Source: Ophiothrix spiculata
Taxonomy: Eukaryota > Echinodermata > Ophiuroidea > Amphilepidida > Ophiotrichidae
Length of the DNA: 23,889 nt
Assembly (NCBI GenBank): GCA_000969725.1
Contig: JXSR01S018353.1
Strand: one strand, 5' to 3'
Positions 1-12,500 of this stretch are shown here, one piece after another. Position 1 is the stretch's first letter; each line of letters begins with the position of its first letter. The translations under genes and the position numbers were made by a program. Under the pieces are notes generated by a model. The model did not search any database. It worked only from the letters and a program-made list of their open reading frames with translations, and was not told the DNA's origin.

Positions 1-376
1 TACATTCTGGTTATTGTGTTAGAGAGTCACTTTTTCTGTTGGCAATTGCCAAAAGTGTAAAATCAGCTTCAGAAATTCTTGTGTTTTGTCGTGTTTTGAA
101 AAGTTCTATAGTCCCTGCAGTTGACAAATGATGATATGTATTAGAGGATTGAGTTTAACAATTTACCAAGTCATTTAAATCTGATAAGATTACAAACACA
201 AAATGTTATGGTAAATTAGCATCTTGATAAATAAAAAGCAGAAACAGAAGTAAGATTTATTGAAATATGATTTTTCCAGTTTATATAGAACTTTTCAAAA
301 AATTATTGGATTTATCCATTTAAAGATGTTTGAGAGGCCATAAATAAATTTAATTAAAACTTTCCTATGTTGACAG
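1..376 (+). other. 3' part of an upstream SOS intron
   Basis: This is AT-rich non-coding sequence ending in the acceptor tgacag at 371-376. I see no open frame resembling the DH domain and no recognisable repeat here. Confidence 0.7.
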
Positions 377-551
377 GGAATCTTCACTACGATTTCATAG
401 GCGATTAGCATCGCGTCAAATCTGTATTAAGAAGATGAACGAGATCCAAAATAACATTGAAGGCTGGGATGGAAGGGATATAAGCCAACTGTGCAATGAA
501 TTCATAATGGAGGGCAATCTAGGGAAAGTACATACAGGCAAAAATAAAAAG
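377..551 (+). CDS. SOS1: SOS exon 1 of window: DH-PH linker and start of PH domain
   Basis: The acceptor is tgacag at 371-376. The first base completes a codon begun upstream, then 58 codons follow. The protein reads [20 protein letters not shown], then [20 protein letters not shown], matching the helix leading into the SOS PH domain and its first strand (human NEIQKNIDGWEGKDIGQCC). The last codons (GKNKK) form the basic loop between the first two strands, which binds acidic phospholipid in SOS. The exon ends in phase 0 before a consensus GTAAGT donor at 552, but exon 2 needs one carried base (see findings). Confidence 0.9.
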
Positions 552-3500
552 GTAAGTGATATACTTTTTCATATAAAATAGAAAATAGAAATACCAAAAA
601 TTAAATTAAACAAGAATTTAATTGTCCGTCACCCTCATTCCTCCACCCCCCCCCTTCAGCAGTTCTCTGATCTCCCTTTTCATGACTTTTCTTGTGTAAT
701 TTCATTTTTTGTATTTCTATTTTTGCGTGACAATGTCTGTGACTACGCCTTGCGCCTAGTCTCGCGTATTGCATGCCTCAACTTTCAGCGCGCGCTCCCC
801 CTTTTTTTCTCACAGACATTCTCTCACGAATTTCACTCCGTCAGTACCGTATTTTCTATTAAAACATTGTGAGACAAACCTACTAGTTTCTATCTTCTTT
901 AATATACCTTTTCTTCAGCTTTGTAGTAAATACGAATAAACTGCATAATGAGAGTATACTAATTCAAAGCATTGTACCTGCAAAATAACTCAAAATTCAC
1001 AGTGTTGGCAGAAAATATCATTATGGCCAACGTAACCATGATTAATCTTTGAACCCTGGCCATTCTACGTATATCTATACCGCTGACCCGAGCCAACCGG
1101 AATGTTAAGAAACACAATATTTCCCCTAAAGAGTACTTTTTATGTTGACCAACATATTCAACATTTACGTTGTAGTCTATGGGCAAAGCAACATTTTTTA
1201 AAAATTTTGATTAAATTTTCGAAAATATAAGGAATTGTTCACCTCTGTCAAGTAAACAAGAGCAACCTGAACCATCAACCATGGGTTCAAAGTTTCATTG
1301 ATGTCTGTCGATATAAATAAGACCCTTTAAAATTGTAACTACCCATGCCTGTTGACAGACGCATCAAGTTTCTGACACGTGACCTAAAAACAGGTAAACC
1401 GGCTCATTTTACCGGCTCATCGGGTATACGGTACATGAGCCGGTATACCGGTTCGTCGGGTTCAAAGAGTTAAAGTGTGGCCCTTTGTTGAGCTGACCAT
1501 TCTGCTGCCTTATGATCTTGAAACTAAGGTTGGGCACGTTACACGCACGCATGATGCGTTACACGTAACAAATAAGTGGTATACGTGTACACAGATGAAA
1601 CGAAATTTCAAAGCACAATTAACTCTCTCACGTTAATATTTACACTATAATGTCAAAGCTACCGCCAATGAAACTACAATTTTTTTGATTATTTGCAAAG
1701 ACAATGCTTTAAGGATTAAAAGGACACCTTAATAAACTTCACACGATTTCCAGAAGTCAAGTTAGGGTCCGTCAAAGGTTATCAGGGAGTAAAACGTTTA
1801 ACGCATTCAAAGATCAGTAAGCCCTATATTTTCTGTTGATTGTTGATATGCAGATTTATTTCACATTTCCTATCATTTTCTTGAAATGAAACTTTGCTGG
1901 TGTTTTGTAGTAAGCACAAGGATTGTGAATCTGTCAAAGGCAAATTACGACCTTGACATGTAGTTTCACCTGTAGCGCAAAATGAAGTTTCTGGCATTTA
2001 CTGCTCATACAGGCTGGACACATTTGTCCCGGGAGCTTGATAGACATCAACCTTCTAGTTTCCTAGTTAGCAAGTTGGTTATCAGGCAACTGTTTCAAGA
2101 TTACCTAGACTCTATCTTGTAAAGTGAAAACCACTCATGTAATGGATGAAAGTACACATTAGAGAAGGTTTTATGAAGTGCTATTTGTGTTATTCCACAG
2201 ATATATTCATTCTAAGGATGTTTGGCTGTATGTGTAGGGTTAAAATAACAATGTACTGTATACAATTTTTTGTGAACAAAAGCATCAATTTGTAATTGTA
2301 CCATTAATAGAATGTTTGAACACATTTTTAAATTATCACCTGGTCACATAAGCCGCAAGAAGCCGCAACGCTTCAAGCCCGCAACGCCGGTATGATATCG
2401 GTATGACACCGGTGAAAGATTGCGATGCCCGGTCGGACACCGGTGGTTATGTGACTAACTGAAGACATCGTATACAAAACCGCAAGGTTTTAACTCGGAA
2501 TTAAATTCTTGCGGCATGCTTCTGGCGTCTCTATGGCTCACGGACACCGTGTCCGACCGGTGTCCGATCAGCATCTGCTGAATTGACGCCTTAAACACAT
2601 CGTAACCTCGCCGCAAGGTTATGTGACCAGGGTATAAATGGATCTGGTATGATTTCCTTTCCAAAATTCTTATTTTTTTGTATTTTTTATTCAAAACATA
2701 GCCCAATAATTCCTATTTTCTTGTATATTTTGTTCATGCAATAGCCAAATACAGAAAGGCATATATTCTTGTTTGATGCAATGGTTGTGTGCTGTAAGCT
2801 GAATGCCCGCAAATCGGTGACCAGCACGTCTCCCGATTACCGCTACAAAGAGAGATATCCAATACGTAGACTGACGTTAATAGACAAAGAGGACACTGAT
2901 GGTATGTATGCATGCATAATAAAAAAAACCAGTCAATTGTGCAAATGTGTGAAATTGTACAGATGTCTTGCAAGTTCTTAATGATATTATTCGAAGGAAA
3001 ATTGTGTTCTGTTCCATAAGGCCAAAAGAAATTAATTGTTTGATTGGCGTAACATAGAAAAAAAAATAGGGTAGGTAGGTCGGATTTTTTTTTTTTTTTT
3101 TAATATTTTTTTTTAATTTTCTAAGTCTATGTTTCACATACAAGAACACAAAATATATGGCACATATACAAAAACATCTTCACTTCTTCTGTAACATATC
3201 TTTTATTTGTCATTTTGAATGTCCTGCAAGCCATATCTTGGGCTCCCATGTATCGATTCCCATCAAATTTGGGATTTGGAGGTTTTTTACCATGCTCAAA
3301 AAAATAAAAATATCTAGGGTCGGTGGTAAAATTAGGGTAGGTTGGGTTACGCCAATCAAACAATTTTTTTTTTAGGCCTTATTCATAGGAAAGTGTAGTT
3401 CTTGATCAGATTGAAACATGAATTAATGTCCAATTATGTTCTTGGGCAAGACATAATAGGTTTTTGTTTTGTTGAAGTGTAAATTGATAAATACTATGAA

Positions 3501-6500
3501 TATAGTCAAGGAGCACTGTCTACCAAGATGGTGTAAGCATACATGTTAAGTCTTCTGATTTAGGCATGAGTCTCCCGATTTTAGGCAGCCCTCCCGATCT
3601 CCCGATCAGGTAGCCATAAAGCTCCGTATCTCCCGCTTTTTAAAAACATCTCCCGATACCTCCCGATTTGAATTAGAATTCTACTGCGATGTTCCCCTAG
3701 CGTGTGCTACAAGACCACGTACATGGTACATTTTGTTAAGAGATTGAAAATGAGATTGTTTTGTGAGTCGTATGTGCACTTTGGAGACTCTTTTTGTCCC
3801 TTTTCAGTTTTCAAAAGCCACTTAATATTTTTGGGGGTGAACCTTTTTGGCCTCATATGTCAGTTGCCCGTAAACGTTACTCATAAATTTAATTGATTAC
3901 AGAAATCTCCCGCCTCAGAATATGAAAAAAGGTAATTGTTGCTATTGGTAATGGAATGAATTTAAGAGGCTGCTTGGCTGCAGGAAACTGGCGATGCTGG
4001 GCAGTTGCCACTGTTCAGAACAATAGCAAAGTGCTTCTTAAATGGAGCATTTATTTATTTTATGCCATAAATGTATTTTGATTAAATTTCAGACCTGAAA
4101 TGTGCCTTTGAATTGCAAATTCGTGACCAGCCTCAGCCCATCATCTTCTTTGCTAAGAGTCCAGAAGAGAAGACTAGCTGGATGGAAGCCCTTACAGCAC
4201 TATTATTTAGAAGGTAAGGGGCGGCTTCAAAACTCAACCGGCGGTTGTCTGCAACCGCAGGTTGAGTTTTGAAGCTGTCCCTAAGCCAGTATTTATATTA
4301 ATGATTAACCAATGCACACACTTTTGTATCTTGAATAGGAAAGAATGATCATTGAGGAGGAAGGCAGTGGGAATACTGGATTTGTCAATTTTTAAAAATT
4401 CCACTGATTCAGCTTAATGATCTAACGTCATTTCGGGATCACTTCTGGCAGAATATAAGCTTTTAAAAATGATCCAAGTGACCAGAGATTTGATTGGAAT
4501 TATTTATATTCTCCATATTCTTAAGTCTTATGAAATTGGAGAATAAAAGATAAGATTTCATCTATCGTCTCATGAGCGTATATTATTTTGAGTAATGGGT
4601 TTCCCCGATTTATTCTCATTCTTAGTCAAAAATTTGAGGCATTTAAAGAACAAGAATGAATTCAATTATTTGCTAAAAACAATAGATCATTGTTGGAAAA
4701 ACGTGCAACCCTATTTTAACATAAAACATTCCAAGTCAAGTAAATTGCGTGTCAGATGTGTGTGTGTACATCTACACCACGCGACAATTTTCAACACGCG
4801 GGTCCACGCTAACACTGTCATATATTGTCTCATAATTGATAGTCAATTATTCCTTATAAAGAATTGAAATCACTCATTGACTAAGAATTATTATTCTAGT
4901 TCATTTTGGAAGGTAATACATATGCCAAAATCTTTTTTTTTCTGATCGAAGAAACCTTGGTTCCTGAAGCATTGCTTCTCTGGAGTAATGAATAAGGCCA
5001 AAAAAAAGTGTTTGTTTGCCCTCCATGACCGACCCTAAAATGCCAAAAATTTGGGTCGGGTATTTTAGTTTTTTTTTTCTTCTTCAAACATGTAAAACAT
5101 GAAAACTCAATATTTTCGATGGAAAACGTAAAATTTAGCAGTATAAAGTTACATTTAGTAGTATAAAATGCTTATTTCCTCTAATAACGGCCCAAAATCT
5201 TTGATTAAGCCCTGCATTGCTTGGTATTCAATATAAAATCCATGAAATGACATCAAGATCGACTGACCGATCGACCTAAAATTTCAATTTTTCCACTGGA
5301 GGGTAAACAAACAATTTATTTTTTTTGGCCGAATGATAGGGATTAAGTTATGTCCTCCTCAGCAAACCCACTGACAAGGGAAGAAGTACTTTGACACTGA
5401 AAATGTAATTGTATGTGCAGCAAAAAACGTTTGTCAACTAACAGTCTTGTCTTCACACATAGCAATTAGCAAATTAGTTTTATAAAAAAGTTTGTTTCTA
5501 TGTTTATTTCATTCATAATTTAGTTATCTCTCTGCCCATCCTTGACACAGAGAATAATCATTATAACTGTTAAAAACATACAATAAAACTATTTGAACTT
5601 TGCAAATTTCCATTTTTTTATTACAGTACATTAGAGAGAATATTGGATAAGATACTTGAGGAAGAAGAAGCCAATCAGCCTCTGAGACTACCAACGCCAG
5701 ATGAATACAAGTAAGTCATGTGATAGGTCATGTGATGGTCATGTGAAAATCATGTGATACCTGCCATCAAAGCTGTCATCTGATGATATTAGGGCCGTGA
5801 AACTCGTATTCCCAGCCAATGGAAGAAAGTGGCACCATCCACGCTCGGGTGAACACGTGAACAGTGTATAGAGGCGTGGCTTTGATGTATTCTCGCCAAT
5901 CATATTCGAGAGGGAATGACGTAAACAGGGTTGATTGACAGATATAACAATAGAATGTAACAAAAGAAATTAGCATATAAATGTTGCTGATAAATATAGG
6001 ACCAATTTGCTACAATAATCAGCTGATTTTTGTAGCAAATCTGTCCTATATTCATCAGCTGGGTCGCGGCACTTTTCAATAGGTAAGTTTCAATTCCCTA
6101 TTTTATCTTTATTCCCGGATGATTGATCAGGCAGGTGGTGTTCTCTCTGACTGAGTGAATGATCTAGTACAACCACGTGTTCTCTCTGACAGAGTGAATG
6201 ATCTAGTACAACCACTTGGTTTGGTGGACAAGTGAAAAAGGAACCATGGAAGTATTCTGAGGTGACTGAATAGTCTGTTCTCACCGAAATGAGTAGGAGA
6301 CCTTTTCTACATTATCCAAATTGTTGAAACATTAGTTGCTAAGTTTTCATATTATTAATTTGTTGATCATCTAAAATTTGCACCAATTTTGCAAATTAAA
6401 GACCTGTGGATTAAATAGGGTTACGAGGACATTAACCAAGTCATCTCAGCTAAAATTGATTGAGGGGTAGAATCTTTAAGATTACAACAAAATTTCAGGT

Positions 6501-9500
6501 TTATCAAAGATGGAGTTTTGGTATGACTTATATGGTCATGTGTTATATATTGGGTAACCTAATAAAGTGCTGCAGTAACAAATTTCCTTACTGCACTATG
6601 TTTTTCATGTCATAATTCTCTTATTTTATGTCATACATTTGTAAATTTGGTATCATATGAGAGAGGAATAAATATACTTAAAACAAAATCTGTATGTGTT
6701 TAGCTAATTTGGTTTTTAATTGGGATTAATTAATGTGTTAATTAATCAAAGTGGTGGAGGATGCGGAGCCAGTCATTCACATAATTGGGCGCTATTCCCA
6801 AATACTTGCATAGATTTTCACAAGATTCGGACACAAGATATCAAGGTAAAGTTACACATGTGACATAAAGATATATGGAATTGAAGGTGATCTGGGGTCA
6901 AAAAACCTCTACGGTCAAGATTGGTACAAGTGGTTGCAAAATTTGTCACTAAAATGAAATCCTGGCCTGTTTGTGATTTGTCTGATTGTTATTAATGTTC
7001 TAGTGAACGATGCGTACTTCTCCATTCCTTTATTCCCACAAACTTTCATGAATATTCATAAGACATGGGCACTAGGATACCCCTTTAGGGGTGACATGTG
7101 ACATGACGAATTGGGGTAAAAATATTTTTAGGGATCAGCTGGGGTTGTGATGTATGTATCTATTTAGAATATTAAACATGTTCTTGGTTACAAAACTATA
7201 ATAGGATGATTCCTTACTTTTTACCCTTTAAGAATATCTATACTTGTCCTATCCTAATATGAATAGTTTTAAAGTTTAAGAAACGCAAAGTGAAAACTAG
7301 TTTTGCCCATTTCCGGTGTGTTACCAAAAGGTAATCCAACTTTCGGCATAAGACCATATGCACTTGATACATTCTAATTGTCTGTGTTTTTGTTGAGAAG
7401 ACTATGCAATGAATACAGGGCAATGCTGTCATTCTGTTTGAGAGAATGAAATGAACTATCTGAAACAAACAAAGTTGCACATTTAAATCTAAGTTGTTTA
7501 AAGATAACAAAGCTACTTTCTACTCCCCCCCCCCTAATTTTCACAGATATGCAGAAGAGGATTCTGAGGAAAATGTGGCCTTTGAAGAAGGTAAAAACTC
7601 TCGAGCTGGTGTACCACTTATCAAAGGAGGAACTCTCCTCAAACTTATAGAAAGGCTTACTTATCACAAGTATGCTGATCCATCCTTTGTGAGAACTTTC
7701 TTGACCACTTATAGGTCATTCTGTAAGCCTCAAGAATTGTTGTCATTGCTGATTGAGAGGTTTGAGATCCCAGAGCCACCTGCCACTGAAGAGGACCAAT
7801 TGGCGATGGAGAGGGGGACGCCGGTCATCAGGGAAGATCTCAAGAGGTTTAGGAAAGAATATGCACAGCCCATTCAATTAAGGTAAGAAGAAATAGCTAT
7901 CTATTATTGAAATCATTAAAGTCATGACATTTTGAACGCAACTAATGCCTGGAGTAAACAAGCGTATGACCTTGCGTATTACGGAAGCCTTTGTTTTCAT
8001 GCGATCACTGCGTCAAACAACCAATCAAGTCACGCGCGGTGCATTTTCGTTATTGATGCCTAGTCGCACACGCTCTCATCATACGCTGTAACGCACCCTG
8101 CCGATTTGATTTGAAGGAAATTTAATGATTTCAATAATATCTATCTATGTCCAGTAACTGTTTGCTGTTTGGGCGACATACTGATGGCACATGAAACACA
8201 CGTTTTCCACAGATCTCTATCTTCAGCTGTTCTAATGGCCAGTCCAGTCTTTAATGTTGTTAGTCTGTATTCTTGCAGGTCTTCCTCTCTTTCTTGAGCC
8301 ATCTGTGCCTCCTTGCAGAATAGTGTTAGCAAGGCTACCCTTCCACCTGGTCACAGGCCAAAACCATTGCAACTGCCTACATTTTACAAGTGTCAACAGA
8401 TCTTCATGTTCACCGATGTAGTTTTGCATCAGCTTCCTTATCTGCTTGTTCGAGGTGTGAGATGTGTAGTGTACCTACACATGGAATTCATCTCAAAAGC
8501 ATTGATGTGCTTTTCCATTTCAGCATTCAATGTCCAGGTTTCACACCCATATATGAAGACTGACATAACTAGTGCTTAAAGGAGTCGTATTCTTGTTGTC
8601 ATAGATATGTTCTTATCTCTCCATATTGGCTTCAGCCTGGCAAGTTAAGATGTGGCAACGGTTATTCAGATCTTAATTTCTTGCACTGATTTTACATCGT
8701 CTGTGATGGTGGCACCAAGGTATTTGAATGCATTAACAGTTTCAAGCTTCGCACCATTCATTCTTGCTTCCAAATCCTGGCTGGAACCCATTTTCATGAT
8801 CTTACTCTTTTCAGCACTGATCTGCATCCCTAGTTGTTGTGTGCTCTTCTCAAGCCTTGCAGTAAGAGTGTTAAGCTCATCAGCTTGTGCTGCTATCAGG
8901 TCTACATCTAGCCTGGATCAAGTTTGAAGGGCTAAGGATACTGTACTGTAGATTATCACTTTGCCGCTCTGTTGGTTTCATTTGTCTGTAATACCTGTCA
9001 CGCTTTCTATCTTGCTCCCATCAAGCCTGGTAACAGTCATAATTGCATTAAAAAGAAGCCCTGTATTATTAGATAGGCTTTTCTACCAGGCAAGGTAGAG
9101 CCAATCACAGTTCACTTTCTGTTCACTACTATCACTACTTGCCTGGTTTTAAATTTGTACATGCACCAAGAATTGTCCTCCAATCTCAGCAGAGTTTGAT
9201 ATGGCCTTAGAATATTGCATTGTCATGAGTAAGAGATGTTTACCCAGACAATAGTGCTGGTAGAGTGAAGAAATCATACACAAAAGATGAACACTACAGA
9301 ACTCATTATTTCATATCTCGGTTCAAATATATACAAAAAAATAGAATAAATATCAATTTTCAATAGTATTTCATAAATTGATGATTGCAGTTCAGTTGTG
9401 TTGGAATTCTATTCTGAAGTGTTCATTCAGCTGATTGTTTAAGCTGTGTATGTCTAGATTGGCTTGAGAAGTGGAGCAAATTTTCCTTCTATAGTATTTT

Positions 9501-12500
9501 TAATAATTAAATTTCTCCGTTCGCGGGGTTTTTGGAGAACGACGCTTGTTGCTACAGTGGTTTGCGTTAAAGTCGCTCGATTTTACAGCGTGTGATTGGC
9601 GTAATTCCAGTGCTTGTGAAGCGCCGTCGATCGCGCACGTTACGCTTGACTTAAACGATGCAGTGCGCAGGGAAATTTAATAAATGAAAACACTATATCG
9701 TGGATTGGAACTCTGCAAAAATGTCTGGGTCTTTCAGCTTTTCTAGATCTGGGAGATTTTCCTTTCCTGTTCTTAAGTCTCACTCTCAGTGATGTCATCA
9801 GTAAAGCTGAATTCATACTTGTGACGCATTGCATTTGGAAACGCACGGAGTATGTGTACATTTTAGTTTTGAACTGAAAATTCAATGCACACTTGCTCCA
9901 TGCGTTTCAAAGGCAATAAACGCAATGCGTCAGGAGTATGAATTCGGCTTAAGTCATGGTGGCTACCAATGCCAGCTTCAGCAAATGTTCTTGTTTGAGC
10001 TATGTTCACACTATACTGGTAGCGTTTGCTAATCATGATGTAGTCAATCATATTGTGGGGACTTCCATCTGGAGAGTGCCATGTTGCTTCTGCGGATGAA
10101 ATGCGTTAGTCAAAATAAAACCAGGCTTTTGAACTTTACAAACTCTAGCAAGCTGAATCTTCTATCATTTGTTGTTCCGAATCCAAACTTGCCATTGGTG
10201 CCTCTCCATGTTAGGATACGCATTAACTCCCACGTTTTGCATTCCAATCACCCATGACTATGAGTACATCCTTTTTGGGAATGTTATCCAATTCTTGTAG
10301 CTGTTGGTAGAAGTTGTCCATTTCTTCATCAGAAGTTGTGCTGGTTGATGCATATGCCTGTACTACTGAGATATAGAGTGGTTGTCCTGCCAGTCGTAAT
10401 GGTATAATACGGCTGGATATGGGTCTGCATTCCATTACTGATTTTACAGCATTTTAGGGTTGTCTTGGAATAGTTTACACAGGAGGTGGTTTGTTTGCCT
10501 GGAAATCTATGTGTGGATACAGTATCTGCTTCAGGTTGTGTTTTGTTTTTAATTCTGTTTTGATAATCAGTTATCAATTACGTTCATGATGGGAATCAAT
10601 AGCAAATTTTTGGTAAACATGAATGAAATATTCAAACATGTGTTAAAACCCGGACAAAAATGCCTTTTTACCCATTGTCAAAGCCACCATTAACATTTTT
10701 GAAGCCTCTACAGACGGGCAAGAAAGTCTTGCTAATTCAGGTTGTAGCCACATGGGTAAATCGTGAAGAGTAGTCAGTTTTCAAAGATTTCTTGTAAATT
10801 ATTATTGGCCAACAGTAAATTATCTGGATAAAACCATTTTGTTAATTTCAGAGTATTGAATGTGTTTCGTCATTGGGTAGACCAGCATTTCTACGATTTT
10901 GAGAGAGATGATGAGTTGTTAAATAGAGCACAAGCATTCCTGGAATCAGTACGAGGGAAATCCATGAGAAAGTGGGTGGAATCAATCACAAAGATCATCC
11001 AGAGACGGGTAAGTACGAGGGAAGTCCATGAGAAAGTGGGTGGAATCAATCACAAAGATCATCCAGAGACGGGTAAGACTAGTTTACATTTCTGATGTCA
11101 AAACCAGGCTTATTTGGGAAAAATCAATTTGCTTGTTTGAAATGAAAGAAAAAATGATAATTTGCCCAATATCATTTACAGCACTGTTGTTTATATTACC
11201 AGTGGCATTACTTTTCATATCTTCAGGTTTATAATACATCAGGCATTATGGATTGGTAGAAAACAAGATTTTTATTTATCTTTTGAATAATAATAATGAT
11301 AATAATAACAACAACAACAACAATAATAATAATAATGATTTTGACCTGTCGGAATTTAGTTTGTAATATTGCCCCCAACAGTTCTCCAATGCATTTGAGA
11401 TTGAAATTAAATGTCTTGCCCAAGGACATAACCTGACTCTATTTCATAAAGCTATTTCGGAACATAATTAAATAACATTTTGTAAAGTTACTTCAAAACA
11501 AGAACATTTTGAATATGTTCAACTTGCAAGTGATCAACTTCCCAACTTAAGACCAATTTATGTGAATGATTTAAACATTTCTGCCTTTGTCTTAAGTAGA
11601 TGAAGTTGTGTGTAATTGACCTTTGATCTGTCATAGTCAAATTAAAATCAGATATAAAGTTAGGAACACTTTTAATAAAGATAGGAACTTTTCTGTTTCG
11701 TTTTAAATTTTCTTAACAATCTAAATGATCGCATGAGCTATACTTAAGTATTATCTTCTCTTTAGTTATGTAAATGTGAGATAAAAGTTACACAACAAGA
11801 GAATCTGAAAAAAACTTAATCTGAACAAACAGGATGTTTGAATGCTGACATCAGGTTTCTCTGTTCATTTTATAGATCTATTTTTTGCTTTGAGGTTAAA
11901 ATTGTGTTGAAAATACAAAGAGAAATTGGTGTATAGTTCGAGTTACAAACAGCAAAAGCTGTTAAAATTTTTGATTCTTACTATCTAGAGACCCAAGGAC
12001 CGGGAGATGAAAAGTACAAGAAAAATCACTGCAACATGAATGTCTGGTTTTATAATAAAAAAGATGTATTTGGACTAAATTTAAACTTAACTTTATAAGA
12101 GTTTACTACCTTAAAAAAACTATATTGATAGAAAGATATTTGTAGATTGATGTGTCTGTGTAGGAACATTGTTCCTGACCGAAATTGTTATACACTGCCG
12201 CTCTAAAGAATTTCCGTACAAAACCCTTATTCAGCCATATCTGAAAAGGCGTTTATCCAATTTTCATTTTTTTTTGACAGAGTCTATTTTGTAGAATTTA
12301 TTCTAGAATTGCATTAATTGCATTCACATTACTACTTTCGTCTGAACATTAAAAAATTGAGTTTATATACATTTCTATGCATTTGTGTTATAACTTACAA
12401 CCTGAAAATATTCTATCCTGTTACAAGGTAATAATGAGGTTATGAAAAATTGATTAGTTACATAGTAATGAGATTGTACTTGTGGTGTATTTGTATATGG

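Larger units (their letters stand above)
552..2754 (+). other. SOS intron 1
   Basis: The intron begins GTAAGT and ends AATACAG. It holds a probable TTAA-flanked element (1042-1473) and a GC-rich MITE (2335-2635). The 1474-2334 part shows a small palindrome around 1524-1556 (GTTACACG ... CGTAAC) but otherwise nothing recognisable. The 600-900 part has C- and T-rich tracts only. Confidence 0.7.
2902..4092 (+). other. SOS intron 2
   Basis: This intron holds a foldback MITE (3016-3382), a cluster of CTCCCGAT words (3569-3672) and a decayed small inverted-repeat element (3961-4041). The rest is AT-rich with no recognisable content. Confidence 0.7.
4214..5626 (+). other. SOS intron 3
   Basis: This intron starts in a hairpin element (4215-4284) and also holds a MITE at 4991-5334. 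The intervals 4285-4990 and 5335-5626 are AT-rich with no recognisable content. Confidence 0.7.
5711..7546 (+). other. SOS intron 4
   Basis: This intron has four TCATGTGA words just after the donor, a 74-nt hairpin (5986-6059) and a 39-bp tandem pair (6137-6214). From 6215 to 7546 I see AT-rich sequence with no recognisable gene or complete repeat. Confidence 0.7.
8142..10577 (-). mobile_element. Decayed APE-type LINE retrotransposon, minus strand
   Basis: Read on the minus strand it gives, in order, a partial apurinic-type endonuclease (10577 to about 9698, continuing at 9489), a gap where the N-terminal reverse transcriptase should be, then the C-terminal half of the reverse transcriptase (about 8935 to 8142). 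It ends in a short ATAGATAG tail, consistent with the 3' end. The protein type is the endonuclease/reverse transcriptase often mis-annotated as craniofacial development protein 2-like in invertebrates. There are many stops and frameshifts, so it is dead. It is split by MITEs at 9805-9949 and 9490-9697. The 8940-9370 part was not resolved. Confidence 0.85.
9371..10577 (-). pseudogene. LINE endonuclease domain (broken, interrupted by MITEs)
   Basis: The minus strand gives VVQAYAST...[11 protein letters not shown] (the conserved GD.NA catalytic box), [33 protein letters not shown], and AGIGSHHDL (the DH catalytic end). Then comes a MITE, then [11 protein letters not shown] and [17 protein letters not shown], a second MITE, and finally GKFAPLL and [11 protein letters not shown]. 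The order matches the APE endonuclease and linker. Frameshifts and stops occur throughout. Confidence 0.8.
7883..10851 (+). other. SOS intron 5
   Basis: This intron holds a MITE (7902-8139) and, on the minus strand, a decayed LINE (8142-10577) with two MITEs inside it. The 10578-10851 remainder shows nothing recognisable. Confidence 0.75.

Noticed and set aside
2455-2706. Minus-strand 83-codon frame in intron 1
   Set aside because: It overlaps the GC-rich MITE; a similar frame appears in the inverted copy at 20879-21190 purely from the repeat.
7590-7600. Splice donor inside exon 5 (GTAAAAAC)
   Set aside because: Similarity to human SOS1 continues in frame across it without a gap.
9520-9660. 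CpG island or alternative promoter in intron 5
   Set aside because: The CpG-rich stretch is the core of a MITE bounded by inverted ends, so it is explained by the element.
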